A stretch of DNA of 50,425 nt from Desulfobacteraceae bacterium (lineage in GTDB: Bacteria > Desulfobacterota > Desulfobacteria > Desulfobacterales > JAABSP01), in NCBI GenBank assembly GCA_011390345.1, contig JAABSP010000042.1, positions 1 through 50,425 on the forward strand. Reading direction: 5' to 3'. A program made the translations under genes and the position numbers. The notes under the pieces are model-generated. The model was not told the origin of the DNA and ran no database searches. It was given only the letters and a program-made list of their open reading frames with translations. Below, piece by piece: positions 33,901-42,130 of this stretch (within the stretch, counting starts at the first letter, position 1; each line of letters opens with the position of its first letter).

Positions 33901-35213
33901 TGGGAAAGACGCGCTATATCACTGCGGTCGCGGCCAATTTGGCCGGGGAGATCTTCGATCTTCCCGGATATGCGGCCTTGGGCATGGCCGGGCCCCTGAT
34001 CGCGCCCATTTCAGTCTCCGATGCGATCCCTCTGCCCCACGGCGGAGAGCTGATGCTTCTGCCGGACCGGAGCCCCCTGGTCTACAACCTCCGGGAGGAG
34101 CGGATCGAGCAGCTTTCGGAGAATCCCTTTGAACCCGGGGAGAAGCTCTTTCCGGTTGCGGCCTTCAACTCTCCGGGGTATGTGATCAAAGAGGTCTGTG
34201 CATATGAGGAGCGAAAGGGCGCGGGATTTCTGCCGCTCTTCTCCTATGGCGCGGCCGGGTGGCATGGGGACGGATTTTACAGCCCCCTGGTGCGGGTCGA
34301 TTGGGAGAAGCGTCAGGATCTCCGCCTCATGCCCCGGGAGAAGGTGGAGAAGGGGGTGGCAAAGATGCGGAAAACCCTGCCGGAGAACCGGCTCCGGGCC
34401 CATCTGGAGCGGTGCGCGCTGGAGTACGGCTGTCCGGCCGGCAAGAACTTCTTTCTGGGCCGGTTCGAGGCTCCGCTGCCCACGGCATCGGCCTGCAACG
34501 CCAGATGTCTCGGCTGCATCTCCCAGCAGGAGGAGGGGGAGATCCCCCACAGCCAGGACCGGATCGGATTCACCCCGACCCCAGAGGAGATCGCGGGGGT
34601 GGCCCTCACCCACATCAAACGGGTGAAGCGGGCCGTTGTCAGCTTTGGCCAGGGGTGCGAGGGGGACCCGCTCATGGCCGCGCATGTGATCGAACCGGCC
34701 ATCCGCCTGATCCGGAAGGAGACCGATGCCGGAACCATCAACATCAATACCAACGCGGGCCGTCCCGATCTGCTGGAGCCGCTCTGGGACGCGGGCCTGG
34801 ACAGCATCCGTGTCAGCATCAACAGCGTGCGCGAGCCCTGCTGCACCGCCTATTTCCGTCCCGTGGGATATAGGTATTCCGATGTGATGACAAGCATCGG
34901 GAATGCAGGAACGCGGGGAAAGTTCATCTCGTTGAACTATCTCAACTGCCCCGGATTCACCGACACGCCCGAGGAGGCTGACGCGCTTCTTCGATTTTTA
35001 GAGGAATATCCTATCCGGATGATCCAGTGGCGGAATCTGAACTACGATCCCCTGCGCTACTGGCAGGAGATGGACCGAGCCGGAGGGCCTCACGGAGAGC
35101 CCCTTGGAATGGAAAATCTTCTGAACCGGATCAGATCGAGATTCCCGAAACTGCTGTACGGCTATTTCAATCCGCCCAAAGAACGATTTTTCGACGGAAG
35201 TGATCCGCCATGA
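33900..35213 (+). CDS. Radical SAM protein
   Basis: 437 residues. The iron-sulfur motif C199-x3-C203-x2-C206 lies in ASACNARCLGCIS, unusually far from the N-terminus because about 190 residues precede it. The barrel follows with a SAM-binding glycine region (VVSFGQGCEGDPLMA), INTNAGRP, and DSIRVSINSVREPCC. The N-terminal part (YITAVAANLAGEIFDLPGYA) resembles no domain I can name. The substrate is unknown; modification of a protein or peptide made by the same operon is possible. Start ATG is fused to the previous stop (TGATG). Confidence 0.85.
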   Translation: MGKTRYITAVAANLAGEIFDLPGYAALGMAGPLIAPISVSDAIPLPHGGELMLLPDRSPLVYNLREERIEQLSENPFEPGEKLFPVAAFNSPGYVIKEVCAYEERKGAGFLPLFSYGAAGWHGDGFYSPLVRVDWEKRQDLRLMPREKVEKGVAKMRKTLPENRLRAHLERCALEYGCPAGKNFFLGRFEAPLPTASACNARCLGCISQQEEGEIPHSQDRIGFTPTPEEIAGVALTHIKRVKRAVVSFGQGCEGDPLMAAHVIEPAIRLIRKETDAGTININTNAGRPDLLEPLWDAGLDSIRVSINSVREPCCTAYFRPVGYRYSDVMTSIGNAGTRGKFISLNYLNCPGFTDTPEEADALLRFLEEYPIRMIQWRNLNYDPLRYWQEMDRAGGPHGEPLGMENLLNRIRSRFPKLLYGYFNPPKERFFDGSDPP

Positions 35214-35902
35214 CACTCGATTACGAAGAGTATCTTCGACTGTCGGAACGATTTCTTCCCACCGCGTTTCCGAAGCCCGCAACCTTCAATCCCAATACGC
35301 TTTCTGTGCGGGTGGTGGCCAAGACCGAAGAGCCGATTCTGCGATATACCACCCATTTCAAAGAACCTGTCCCGGTCATCACCCTCATGAGCGGCGTGAT
35401 GATCCCGAGAAAAGGGCAGGTTCCCCTGCTCGATTCCCATGACCGCTCCACGGTCTCCGCCATCCTGGGGAGCGCACGGAATTTTGAAATTGCAGACAAT
35501 GTCTTGGAGTGCGATGTCTTCTTCTCCAGAACACCGGCAGGGTTGAGCGCAGCCCAGAAGGTGCGGGAGGGGCATCTGACCGATTTTTCCGTGGGCTGCT
35601 TCTATCTCGATTCCTGTCCGGTGCCGGCCGGAGAGGAGCGGCAGATTTCGGACCGCAGGTTTTCAGGGCCAGCGCTGGTGGTGACCCAATGGCTGATCTT
35701 TGAACTCTCCATTGTGGCGGTGGGGGCAGATCCGAGAGCCAAAGCAAGGGATTCCGAAGCCGATGTGGAGACCTATAGTGCATCGAACGATCCCGGCGGA
35801 CAAAAGGCGCAGACAGAAAGAAAACTCCCCCTCCGCCTAATCCTGGGCCTGGTTCTCGTCTCCTACTGGATGCTGGTGCTCTTCAAGGGTGTCCTCGGAT
35901 AG
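35210..35902 (+). CDS. Prohead-protease-like protein with C-terminal membrane anchor
   Basis: 230 residues. Residues 55-180 resemble HK97-family prohead maturation proteases (peptidase S78): VPLLDSHDRSTVSAILGSAR with candidate catalytic His77, VFFSRTPAGLSAAQKVREGH, LTDFSVGCFYLD with candidate Ser127, and the typical ending IFELSIVAVGADPRAKAR. His-Ser spacing (50 residues) fits the family. No capsid, portal or terminase gene is nearby, and the protein ends with a single membrane helix (LRLILGLVLVSYWMLVLF), which phage proteases lack. So it looks like a host-adapted, tail-anchored protease. It overlaps the radical SAM stop by ATGA. Confidence 0.68.
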   Translation: MTLDYEEYLRLSERFLPTAFPKPATFNPNTLSVRVVAKTEEPILRYTTHFKEPVPVITLMSGVMIPRKGQVPLLDSHDRSTVSAILGSARNFEIADNVLECDVFFSRTPAGLSAAQKVREGHLTDFSVGCFYLDSCPVPAGEERQISDRRFSGPALVVTQWLIFELSIVAVGADPRAKARDSEADVETYSASNDPGGQKAQTERKLPLRLILGLVLVSYWMLVLFKGVLG

Positions 35903-35944
35903 CCGCCAACCCTTGAAACCATACAAAACCATTCGGATGAACAT

Positions 35945-36898
35945 ATGAAATGGATCGAAACACGGGTGATTTTCGAGGCCTCGGACATTTCCCTTGCAAC
36001 GGATCTGATCTCGGATCTCTTCTATGATCTGGGGCTGCAGGGGGTGGTTGTAGAGAGTCGGGAGGAGGATCTTACCGAAGACTGGGCCCAGGAGGTTCAA
36101 AAGGGTGCGGATCATGATGCCGTCATCGGATACATTGCAGATACCGGAGCAGAGACCGGAGCAGATACCGGAGATGTCAAAGCCCGGCTGAATAGGATTC
36201 AAGAGGGGCTATCCCGATTGGAAAAGTCCCTGAACATCCGGACTCGAATCGTTTCAAAAGAATTGGATGACGGAGATTGGGCCCATGCCTGGAAGCAGTA
36301 TTTCTGGCCCCGAAAGATAAGTGAAAGAGTTGTGATCAAACCGACCTGGCGGGAATATACACCCGGGGAGGGGGAGCTGCTGATCCATCTCGATCCGGGG
36401 ATGGCCTTTGGAACCGGAACCCATCCCACCACCATGCTCTGTATCCGGATGATCGAAAAGTATGTAAAATCCGGAGATCATCTTCTGGATGTGGGAACCG
36501 GCTCCGGAATCCTGATGATCGCCGGCGCACTGCTGGGCGCGGAAACCGTGCATGGGGTCGATTCTGACCCGGTGGCGGTTCAGGTGGCCGGGGAGAATCT
36601 GGCCAGAAACAAAATTCCTCCGGAGCGCTTTACCCTGAAAGCGGGTCATCTTATCGACAAGGTCGAGGGCCGGTTCGATATCGTCGCGGCCAATATTCTT
36701 TCGGATGTTATTATAAGCCTCCTTTCGGACCTCGGCCGGGTCTGTGCAGAGGGCGGCATCTTCATCGGCTCCGGGATCATCGAGGCCAATGCGGATCCCG
36801 TGGCAAAGGAGATGGCCGAACAGGGGATTGAAGTGCTGGAGATTGTCCGGGAGGCGGAGTGGGTTGCGGTGGTGGGAAGAATGAATTCGGGAACATAG
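35945..36898 (+). CDS. prmA: Ribosomal protein L11 methyltransferase
   Basis: 317 residues, slightly longer than the usual 290-310. Trimethylates ribosomal protein L11 with S-adenosylmethionine. N-terminal substrate-recognition domain (VIFEASDISLATDLISDLFY), then the methyltransferase with MAFGTGTHPTTMLCIRMIEK, HLLDVGTGSGILMIAGALLG and FDIVAANILSDVIISL. The insert near residues 60-90 is rich in Thr/Gly/Ala/Asp (ADTGAETGADTGD) and looks like a small repeat expansion. Follows the previous operon by 42 bases. Confidence 0.92.
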   Translation: MKWIETRVIFEASDISLATDLISDLFYDLGLQGVVVESREEDLTEDWAQEVQKGADHDAVIGYIADTGAETGADTGDVKARLNRIQEGLSRLEKSLNIRTRIVSKELDDGDWAHAWKQYFWPRKISERVVIKPTWREYTPGEGELLIHLDPGMAFGTGTHPTTMLCIRMIEKYVKSGDHLLDVGTGSGILMIAGALLGAETVHGVDSDPVAVQVAGENLARNKIPPERFTLKAGHLIDKVEGRFDIVAANILSDVIISLLSDLGRVCAEGGIFIGSGIIEANADPVAKEMAEQGIEVLEIVREAEWVAVVGRMNSGT

Positions 36899-36911
36899 AC
36901 AGGAGATTATA

Positions 36912-38236
36912 GTGGAACCGCGCTGGACCTTGTATGTCAGAGATTTTGGAAGGATAAAAGCGGCCGATATTAAGGTTGCGCCGATGATGATTTTCGTGGG
37001 GCCGAATAACTCCGGAAAGAGCTATATTTCGTCGCTTTTGTGGGGGCTTTCGGAACTCAGAGAGGGGCCTTTTGTCACGGAAAAACCTGCAATGGATGCC
37101 GGCGGGGAATGCAAACGGTTGATAGAGGAATTTTATGAGAAAAAAGAATCACGGATCAGCAGATCCCTCATTCAATCTCTGTTGGATCTTTTCAATGTCC
37201 ATTTGAAAGATCTGAAAGAGATGCTGGTAAAAAGGATATTTTCCTCAGAAGATATCCGTATCGGAGAGATTTTTTTTCCATCGATGAAAAATGGATGCCT
37301 CCTTATACCGTTGAATGGTTGTCAGATGATCGTTTCAAAATCATTTACAGATCTCATTCCGCTTTATTCGCCTTACCCGATTTTCCTGATGATAAAGTTG
37401 CGGATCAATTTTTACAGATCCTTGTCCGATGGATTTTGTTCCATGAAATCGATTGTTCTCTTTATCTTCCCGCTTCCAGAACCGGATTCATGCTCTCTTA
37501 CAAGACCTTGACCGCAGGTCTGATGGAAAGCTGGGGGCTCGATAAAAAAGTCAAAAGTGATTTTCCGCTGCCCATCATAAGATTCCTGCAGTTCCTGCTG
37601 CATATGGATTTATCGAAATCCGAAAATGGAAATGATCCGCGCAGAGAAATTGCCGAACGCATAGAGCGGGAAATCCTCGGCGGAAAGATCGAACAGAAGA
37701 AAAATCCTGTTATCGCTGATTTCCACTATGTTCCTGATCTCTTAAAACATGCCTTGTCTTTTCATATGACATCTTCTATGGTGAGTGAATTGGCTCCTCT
37801 GGTCATTTTTTTGAAAGGGAACGCCAATATCTATCCCATTGATTCCATCATTTTCGAGGAGCCCGAATCCCATCTCCATATCAATGCCCAACGCCTTCTT
37901 GCAAAATACCTCGTGAAGCTCGTCAACAATGGAATACCGGTCTGGATGACCACCCACAGCGATGTCTTCTTCCAGCAGATCAACAACCTGATCGCGGCAA
38001 CGCCGGAACACCGGGAAAAGCTGTTGGGAATGGGGTACAAGGAGGATGAGATCCTTCGGCCCGACGATATCGGAGCCTATCAGTTCAATACCGATGAGAG
38101 CGACGGGATGACCCGAACCATACCCCTTGAACAGGATGAAGATGGCTTTATTGTTCCCACTTTCAATGAATCTGTGCGCAGTCTCGTAAAGGAGACCATA
38201 GATTTAGAAGAAGAACCCAAAGAAGATGCTGAGTGA
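36912..38236 (+). pseudogene. OLD/AAA-type ATPase split by a -1 frame change at a T8 run
   Basis: The GTG at 36912 has AGGAG six bases upstream. Frame 1 gives Walker A FVGPNNSGKS (about residue 31) and reads to about 37270; the downstream half, with Walker B IIFEEPESHLHINAQRLL and MTTHSDVFFQQINNL, is in the -1 frame and ends at 38236. The switch point is the run of eight T at 37270-37277. With a -1 slip or one extra T the product is 441 residues and continuous (...EIFF, then SIDEKWMPPYTVEWL). Such stand-alone ATPases occur in phage-defence systems. It is AT-richer than its neighbours. Either a simple inactivating frameshift, a sequencing error in the homopolymer, or slippage-controlled expression. 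Confidence 0.7.
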
Positions 38237-38555
38237 AACGCCGGAGGAGCGGATCATAAAGTGGCTCGATCCCGGCCAGTATGAATACTGCAAAGGAAAG
38301 ATTGTGATTCGGGAAGCCGAAAAAAGCGGTGAGGCAATCCTCGAATGTCAATTTTCCAACAGATCGAAATTTAAAAAGGGGAGGGGCGTGATACCCGCAT
38401 CCCCTTTTTCAAAGAGAATTCCTCTGCCGAAAGATCAATACCGCATCATGCTCCTGCCCGAAACCCCCTCATCCAGAATAACGATCTCCACCCGCCGGTT
38501 CTGCTGCCGCCCCGGGTTGGTGTCGTTGCTGGCCACCGGGAAGGTTTCGCCGTAG
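38226..38555 (+). other. Short frame coupled to the ATPase, probably truncated
   Basis: ATG at 38226 overlaps the ATPase stop by eleven bases. The first 50 codons (ETPEERIIKWLDPGQYEYCK...SGEAILECQFSNRSKF) look coding; after about 38373 the frame runs into a terminator hairpin and then antisense to the OmpA-like gene, so the rest is not natural protein. It may be the stub of a partner protein of the ATPase cut off by a rearrangement. No family recognised. Confidence 0.35.
38373..38409. terminator. Bidirectional terminator between convergent genes
   Basis: AAAAAGGGGA / TCCCCTTTTT, ten perfect pairs with a GGG-CCC inner pairing, giving a T run in both directions. It lies 26 bases downstream of the OmpA-like gene stop and about 140 bases after the ATPase stop. 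Confidence 0.8.
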
Positions 38556-39424
38556 CCCTTGGAGATGATCCGTCCCGGTGCGATGCCCCGGGAGACCAGC
38601 GCCATCTTCACAGCATCGGCCCGCTGCTGGGAGAGGGTGAGATTATAGGAATCATTGCCGACGCTGTCGGTATGACCCTCGATGAGAACATTCCGGTTCG
38701 GATATTCCATGAGAAAGGCCGCGAGTTTATCGATCCCCCGCATTGCCCCGGCCCTGAGATCGGCCCTGCCCGAATCAAAGAGCACATCTCCCAAAGTAAG
38801 CACCAGCCCACGCTCTGTCTTTTCCGCTTCCAGATCATCGATCCGCTGCGCAAACTGCCGGGCCTGTTCTTGTGCCCTTTGGGCCTGCTGCCGCGCGATC
38901 TCGGCCTCTCTTGTCTGCTGCTCCGCCTCCTGTTTGAGCGCAAGCGCCTGCTGCCGGGTTCGCTCCACCTCCCTCGCGCTCTGCTCGGCCTCCTGCTTCA
39001 ACTGCATGGCCTCCCGACGCGCCTGTTCCACTTCCCTGCCCTTTTCTTCGGCCTCCCGGCTCCGGGCCTCCAACAGCACTTTCTGGTTCTCCCGGGAGAG
39101 ACTTTCCATCTTCTCCTCGGCCATCTTCCGCTCGGCCTCGGCTCGGGCAAGCTCAACCTGGCGCTGGGCAAGATAGGCCAGCCGCTCTTTCTTCTCCATC
39201 TCCTCGGCCTTTTCAGCCTTTTCAATGGTCCGCTTGGCCTCATGCAGTTCCACCGGGGCCTTCTGCGCTATCTCCGGATCGGATTCGGCCTGCAGATAGG
39301 CATCCCTTGCCCGCTCCAGGGCAGCACTCCGCTCGGGTCCACCGCACCCAAAGAGCATCAGCGCCGCGCCGACCGCCAGCAGAAAGAATCCGATCCCATA
39401 TCCAAAGGAATGTCTCCGGTTCAT
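38435..39424 (-). CDS. OmpA-family lipoprotein with long coiled coil
   Basis: 329 residues from the ATG at 39424, which has GGAGG. Lipobox LFGC (Cys27). Residues 35-200 are a long Glu/Arg/Ala/Gln coiled coil containing several near-identical heptad blocks (EVEQARREAMQLKQEAEQ; REVERTRQQALALKQEAEQ). Residues 215-320 are an OmpA peptidoglycan-binding domain: VLFDSGRADLR, VLIEGHTDSVGNDSYNLTLS, QRADAVKMALVSRGI, NRRVEIVI. It would anchor the outer membrane to peptidoglycan across the periplasm. Forms a pair with the DUF4398 lipoprotein upstream, 48 bases away. Confidence 0.92.
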   Translation of the reverse strand: MNRRHSFGYGIGFFLLAVGAALMLFGCGGPERSAALERARDAYLQAESDPEIAQKAPVELHEAKRTIEKAEKAEEMEKKERLAYLAQRQVELARAEAERKMAEEKMESLSRENQKVLLEARSREAEEKGREVEQARREAMQLKQEAEQSAREVERTRQQALALKQEAEQQTREAEIARQQAQRAQEQARQFAQRIDDLEAEKTERGLVLTLGDVLFDSGRADLRAGAMRGIDKLAAFLMEYPNRNVLIEGHTDSVGNDSYNLTLSQQRADAVKMALVSRGIAPGRIISKGYGETFPVASNDTNPGRQQNRRVEIVILDEGVSGRSMMRY

Positions 39425-39472
39425 GATCTTACCTCCGTCCATCGTTGTGGTGTCAATTTTTAACCGTCGGTA

Positions 39473-39850
39473 TTACGGCTTCCGCTTCAGCTCTTCCCGC
39501 AGGGTCTCTACACTCTCCTGCATATCCTGAGCGATCTTTTTTTGCTTTTCGGCCTTGGCCTTGGATTCCGCAAGCTGCGCGTCGATCAGCGCCTCGTCCG
39601 CAAGGCGCCGGGCCCGTTCATACTCCTCTTCCTCAACCGCATCTTTGGCCTTCTCATACTTTTCAACCGCAAGCTTCAGCTCTAAAGGGGCATACTTTTG
39701 GGCCTCGCTCTCCCGGGCCCGCTGAATCGCCATACCGACATTGGCAAGCTTGTCCGAAGGCGGCGGTGTGGATGCGCACGCAGCCAGAAAGAGAAGCCCC
39801 AATGCAGTCACCATTGCCAAAAACATCCGGATCAATTTCTGTTCTCCCAT
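39473..39850 (-). CDS. DUF4398-type lipoprotein
   Basis: 125 residues from the second of two tandem ATGs (GAGAGG seven bases upstream); the ATG at 39853 is equally possible. Lipobox LAAC (Cys25). The rest is one helical domain of DUF4398 type (NVGMAIQRARESEAQKYAPL, ELKLAVEKYEKAKDAVEEEE) with a charged coiled end. The same DUF4398-like helix opens the OmpA-type protein downstream, so the two probably interact in the periplasm. Confidence 0.82.
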   Translation of the reverse strand: MGEQKLIRMFLAMVTALGLLFLAACASTPPPSDKLANVGMAIQRARESEAQKYAPLELKLAVEKYEKAKDAVEEEEYERARRLADEALIDAQLAESKAKAEKQKKIAQDMQESVETLREELKRKP

Positions 39851-39978
39851 CATATGTCCTCTCAACAGGTGTAAAGATTAAAAAAATTGAGTGGTTTGCT
39901 TTCTCACTTTAAAAGATTAACCAAAGCTGCGGTTCCCTGTCAATCAAATCTTCGGCACAATCACAGGATCGAGAGGGT

Positions 39979-40296
39979 TCATATCTCTTGCCCGTCTCTT
40001 CTTCGGATTCTGTCAAGATATGCGGTCCATTCCATTGGGAGAAGATTCTTCTTCCGGGTGTTGCAGGCCTTGCACGCGGGAACGATATTTCCTCTGGTGG
40101 ACTTTCCTCCCCGCACCAGCGGGACAATATGATCCATTGTCAGCTCGTTGGGCCGCGTCTTCTTCTCGCAGTAATGGCAGATCCCTTTTGCGCATCTGCG
40201 CTTCCACCACTGAGATGCGCGCAGGTCCCGGGCCTTTGCCCGTTCCCGCTTCAGTTCGGCTTCATCGATAAATGTGGCGTAGGGGTCCTGCTTCAT
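39979..40296 (-). CDS. HNH endonuclease
   Basis: 105 residues. Compact HNH nuclease: zinc Cys pair ICHYCEKK, catalytic TMDHIVPLVRGGKST, second pair PACKACNTRKKNLLP. The ATG directly follows the stop of the ATP-grasp gene, and it is the last gene of the dnaA-era operon. Stand-alone HNH proteins of this size are common in bacterial chromosomes; role unknown. Not an intron or phage part as far as can be seen. Confidence 0.87.
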   Translation of the reverse strand: MKQDPYATFIDEAELKRERAKARDLRASQWWKRRCAKGICHYCEKKTRPNELTMDHIVPLVRGGKSTRGNIVPACKACNTRKKNLLPMEWTAYLDRIRRRDGQEI

Positions 40297-41196
40297 CTAT
40301 AATTTCAATCCGTTTTTTAATTTCAATAATTTCAATCCGTTCCTCTGACCTGCTCCATTGGCCTGCCCATTTTTCTCCCCGCTCTCCAGCCATCTTCGGA
40401 TCTCCTCCTCAAGAATCTCATAGTAGCGGTCCGATCCGCCGATCCCCTTCCGGCCAAAGTAGTAATTGATCTCCAGAAAGAGCGGAACCTCGGGCCCGGC
40501 TTCATGGAAAAGAAGATCGAAACCCGCGAGGTCTATCCTGGTCCGGCTGCAGAACTCCTGTACCGCGCTCGCGCCGATCCCAAGAAGCGCCGGCTCTGCC
40601 CCCCAGTCGATCGCGGCTCCCCGGCTCAGCCCGGTGTGAAAGCCCTCGGATTCCTTTTGGACCCGCCAATAGGAAAGGAGGCGCTTTCCGATGACCACGA
40701 CCCGCAGAGAGCGCCCCCTGCAGGGGATCAACGACTGGATCAGAAAACCGGCCTGGCCGGTCCCCTCCCATTCAGATGCCTGTGCCACTATTTTCTCAAA
40801 ATCTTCGGAAGTTTCAACCAAAAAGACGGTCTCCCCCTCTCCGCCCCATGCGAACTTGAAGACAAAGGGGAGGGGCAGGGGAGGCTTTTGTAAGGGATAG
40901 CGGCTCTTGAGATCTTTGGTGGAGGAAAAGAGATGGCTTTGGGGATGGGGAACTCCGGTCTTTCGGAAGAGGCGGATCTGGCCGAGCTTGTCCGGGTAGG
41001 CGAACCGGGCCTCATAATCGGGAAAGACCCGGGGACAGTTGCCCTTTGCCATGAAATATAAGGATTCCCTGCATCCCTGGGGCAGGATCACGGCATCTGC
41101 GCTGCGGATTGCGGCAAGATCTTCTTCATCCGGCTCCCGGCCCGCACAGAGGCGGTTCTGGTCCCCGGTGAAGATCGGGTGGAACGACAGGATCAC
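40297..41196 (-). CDS. ATP-grasp ligase (RimK/GshB-like)
   Basis: 299 residues from a GTG at 41196, one base after the era stop; this gives VILSFHPIFTGDQN as the start. ATP-grasp elements: PFVFKFAWGGEGETVFLVET (ATP-binding lysine loop), FLIQSLIPCRGRSLRVVVIG, and the metal-binding FLEINYYFGRKG. Such enzymes join a carboxylate to an amine or thiol. The last residues (NGLKLLKLKNGLKL) come from a short direct repeat of the DNA and are probably not functional. Substrate unknown. Strongly coupled to era and the HNH gene. Confidence 0.78.
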   Translation of the reverse strand: MILSFHPIFTGDQNRLCAGREPDEEDLAAIRSADAVILPQGCRESLYFMAKGNCPRVFPDYEARFAYPDKLGQIRLFRKTGVPHPQSHLFSSTKDLKSRYPLQKPPLPLPFVFKFAWGGEGETVFLVETSEDFEKIVAQASEWEGTGQAGFLIQSLIPCRGRSLRVVVIGKRLLSYWRVQKESEGFHTGLSRGAAIDWGAEPALLGIGASAVQEFCSRTRIDLAGFDLLFHEAGPEVPLFLEINYYFGRKGIGGSDRYYEILEEEIRRWLESGEKNGQANGAGQRNGLKLLKLKNGLKL

Positions 41197-41197
41197 T

Positions 41198-42127
41198 TCA
41201 ATAGCCGAATCGGCGGAGGGCCTTGGTGTCCCGGCTCCAGTTCTTCTGCACCCGGACAAAGAGCTTCAAAAAGACCTGCACCCCGACCATCCGCTCGATC
41301 TCCATGCGCGCGCTCTCGCCGATCTGCTTGAGTTTTGCCCCTTTCTTGCCGATGATAATTCCTTTCTGGGAATCCCGCTCCACATGGATGTTCGCATGGA
41401 TGCGGATCAGCCCGCCCTTGTCATTCGGCTCTTCCTTGAAGGACTCGACCGTCACCGCAACGGAATAGGGGATCTCCTCGCCTGTCAGCCGGAAGACTTT
41501 CTCCCGGATCATCTCGGCCGCAATAAAGCGTTCGGGCAGATCAGTGAGGGCATCTTCAGGATAAAAGGGAGGGCCCTGGGGCAGGGCCTTTTCCATCTCC
41601 CGGATCAGCGCGGACACCCCATCCCCGGTTATTGCCGAGACCGGTACCATGGCCGCAAAATCATGGATCTCCTTCCAGGTGTCTATGATCGTCAGGATCT
41701 CCGGGGGCTTGACCAGGTCGATCTTGTTGATGGCCAGCACCACGGGGATCTTTCGGCTCTTGATCCGCTTCACTGCAAGCTTTTCCGAATCCGGGTCCGG
41801 CCGCTCGGCATCGATGACCAGCAGAACCATCTCCACATCTCCGATGGCCACTAAGGCCGCATCCACGATCCGGACGTTCAGGGTGCGGGTTGCATTGTGG
41901 ATGCCGGGGGTGTCCATGAAGATGATCTGTGCATTGGGACGATGGATCACCCCGATCACCCGGTTCCGGGTAGTCTGGGGCTTTGCCGAGGTGATGGAGA
42001 TCTTCTGGCCGATCATCCGGTTGAGCAGGGTCGATTTCCCCACATTGGGCGGGCCTGCAATGGCCACGAAGCCGGATCGAAAAGTCTCCGGAATTTCTGT
42101 GCTAAAAGAGCCGTTCTGGTCTGACAT
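41198..42127 (-). CDS. era: GTPase Era
   Basis: 309 residues. Essential GTPase that binds 16S rRNA during small-subunit assembly. G1 GPPNVGKSTL, G2 region KPQTTRNRVIGV, G3 MDTPGIHN, G4 LAINKIDLV, then the KH domain with VERDSQKGIIIGKKGAKLKQ. Length is standard. Starts three bases after the dnaA stop. Confidence 0.96.
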   Translation of the reverse strand: MSDQNGSFSTEIPETFRSGFVAIAGPPNVGKSTLLNRMIGQKISITSAKPQTTRNRVIGVIHRPNAQIIFMDTPGIHNATRTLNVRIVDAALVAIGDVEMVLLVIDAERPDPDSEKLAVKRIKSRKIPVVLAINKIDLVKPPEILTIIDTWKEIHDFAAMVPVSAITGDGVSALIREMEKALPQGPPFYPEDALTDLPERFIAAEMIREKVFRLTGEEIPYSVAVTVESFKEEPNDKGGLIRIHANIHVERDSQKGIIIGKKGAKLKQIGESARMEIERMVGVQVFLKLFVRVQKNWSRDTKALRRFGY

Positions 42128-42130
42128 GCG

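Noticed and set aside
35210-35902. Prophage remnant around the prohead-protease-like gene
   Set aside because: Neighbouring genes are host-type (radical SAM, prmA) and translationally coupled; no capsid, portal, terminase or integrase is present.
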